Below are positions 27,666 through 27,710 of a stretch of 27,710 nucleotides of DNA, piece after piece (within the stretch, counting starts at the first letter, position 1; each line of letters starts with the position of its first letter). The position numbers and the translations under genes are program-made. The notes beneath the pieces were generated by a model. That model was not told the DNA's origin and ran no database searches. It worked only from the letters and a program-made list of their open reading frames with translations. This stretch comes from a virus: positions 1-27,710 of IMG/VR virus record IMGVR_UViG_3300044911_000723. One strand, given 5' to 3'.

Positions 27666-27710
27666 TTAGCTATCCAATGCAACGGCTTGACGGTCACCCA
27701 TACGCTGGAT
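27666..27710 (-). CDS. C-terminal end of a gene cut by the right window edge
   Basis: Fourteen codons and a TAA are visible on the minus strand (...IQRMGDRQAVALDS, stop at 27666-27668), ending two bases before the tail-fibre ATG. It is on the same strand and tightly spaced, so it belongs to the virion operon. Too little is present to assign a function. Confidence 0.55.
   Translation of the reverse strand: MQRMGDRQAVALDS

Overview
The window is part of a double-stranded DNA bacteriophage genome, most likely podovirus-like. It holds small and large terminase subunits, a DnaB-type helicase, a DUF1376/DnaT-like initiator, a RuvC-like resolvase, a virion transglycosylase and a series of large internal or tail virion proteins. 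I see no integrase, no tRNA and no bacterial housekeeping gene. The host cannot be named; sigma70-like promoters, AGGAG ribosome sites and a signal peptide fit a Gram-negative bacterium. Both ends cut through genes on the same strand, and the missing part (portal, scaffold, capsid) would fit between the left and right edges, as in a circularly permuted genome.

Layout. (1) Positions 1-3264, minus strand: packaging module. From right to left it has a 58-aa protein, a 64-aa membrane protein, the small terminase, a CxxC zinc-ribbon microprotein, a 68-aa protein, two small overlapping membrane proteins, the large terminase and a truncated gene. Most junctions are ATGA or TAATG overlaps. (2) Positions 3287-3515: noncoding stretch with five consecutive inverted repeats. 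(3) Positions 3525-11953, minus strand: early region reading away from a Cro/YdaS-like repressor, through the DUF1376 initiator, DnaB, a DUF559/Vsr-like nuclease, a RuvC-like resolvase, an HTH microprotein, an HNH-like protein and several conserved phage unknowns. Three internal genes each have their own copy of a promoter, operator, leader-hairpin and RBS cassette. (4) Positions 4846-6339: the most unusual stretch, a noncoding composite built from about 98 pentanucleotides of form NNRCC (GGYNN on the transcribed minus strand), interrupted by six hairpin units. It surrounds a single gene (4922-5536) whose C-terminal Gly-rich loop resembles RAMP/Cas7-type RNA-binding proteins. (5) Positions 12063-15309, plus strand: divergent operon with small membrane or exported proteins, an SSB-like protein, an HTH protein and two PD-(D/E)XK nucleases. 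(6) Positions 15308-15337: terminator at the convergence point. (7) Positions 15365-27710, minus strand: late virion module running from a truncated gene and a tail-fibre-like protein to a lytic transglycosylase.

The two early operons diverge from a repressor/operator region at 11954-12062. An 18-bp operator-like element with invariant AATT-N5-TTAAAC recurs exactly four times, always in front of a minus-strand gene and overlapping a sigma70-like promoter, so the early region looks like one repressor-controlled regulon. The replication set (DUF1376, DnaB, SSB-like, RuvC-like, PD-(D/E)XK exonuclease) is complete enough for phage-directed initiation and recombination using host polymerase. The best candidate for an undescribed system is the NNRCC/hairpin composite and the gene inside it. 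Two of its hairpin units have a stem with five compensatory base-pair changes at identical positions, which is good sequence evidence for a conserved RNA or single-strand DNA fold.
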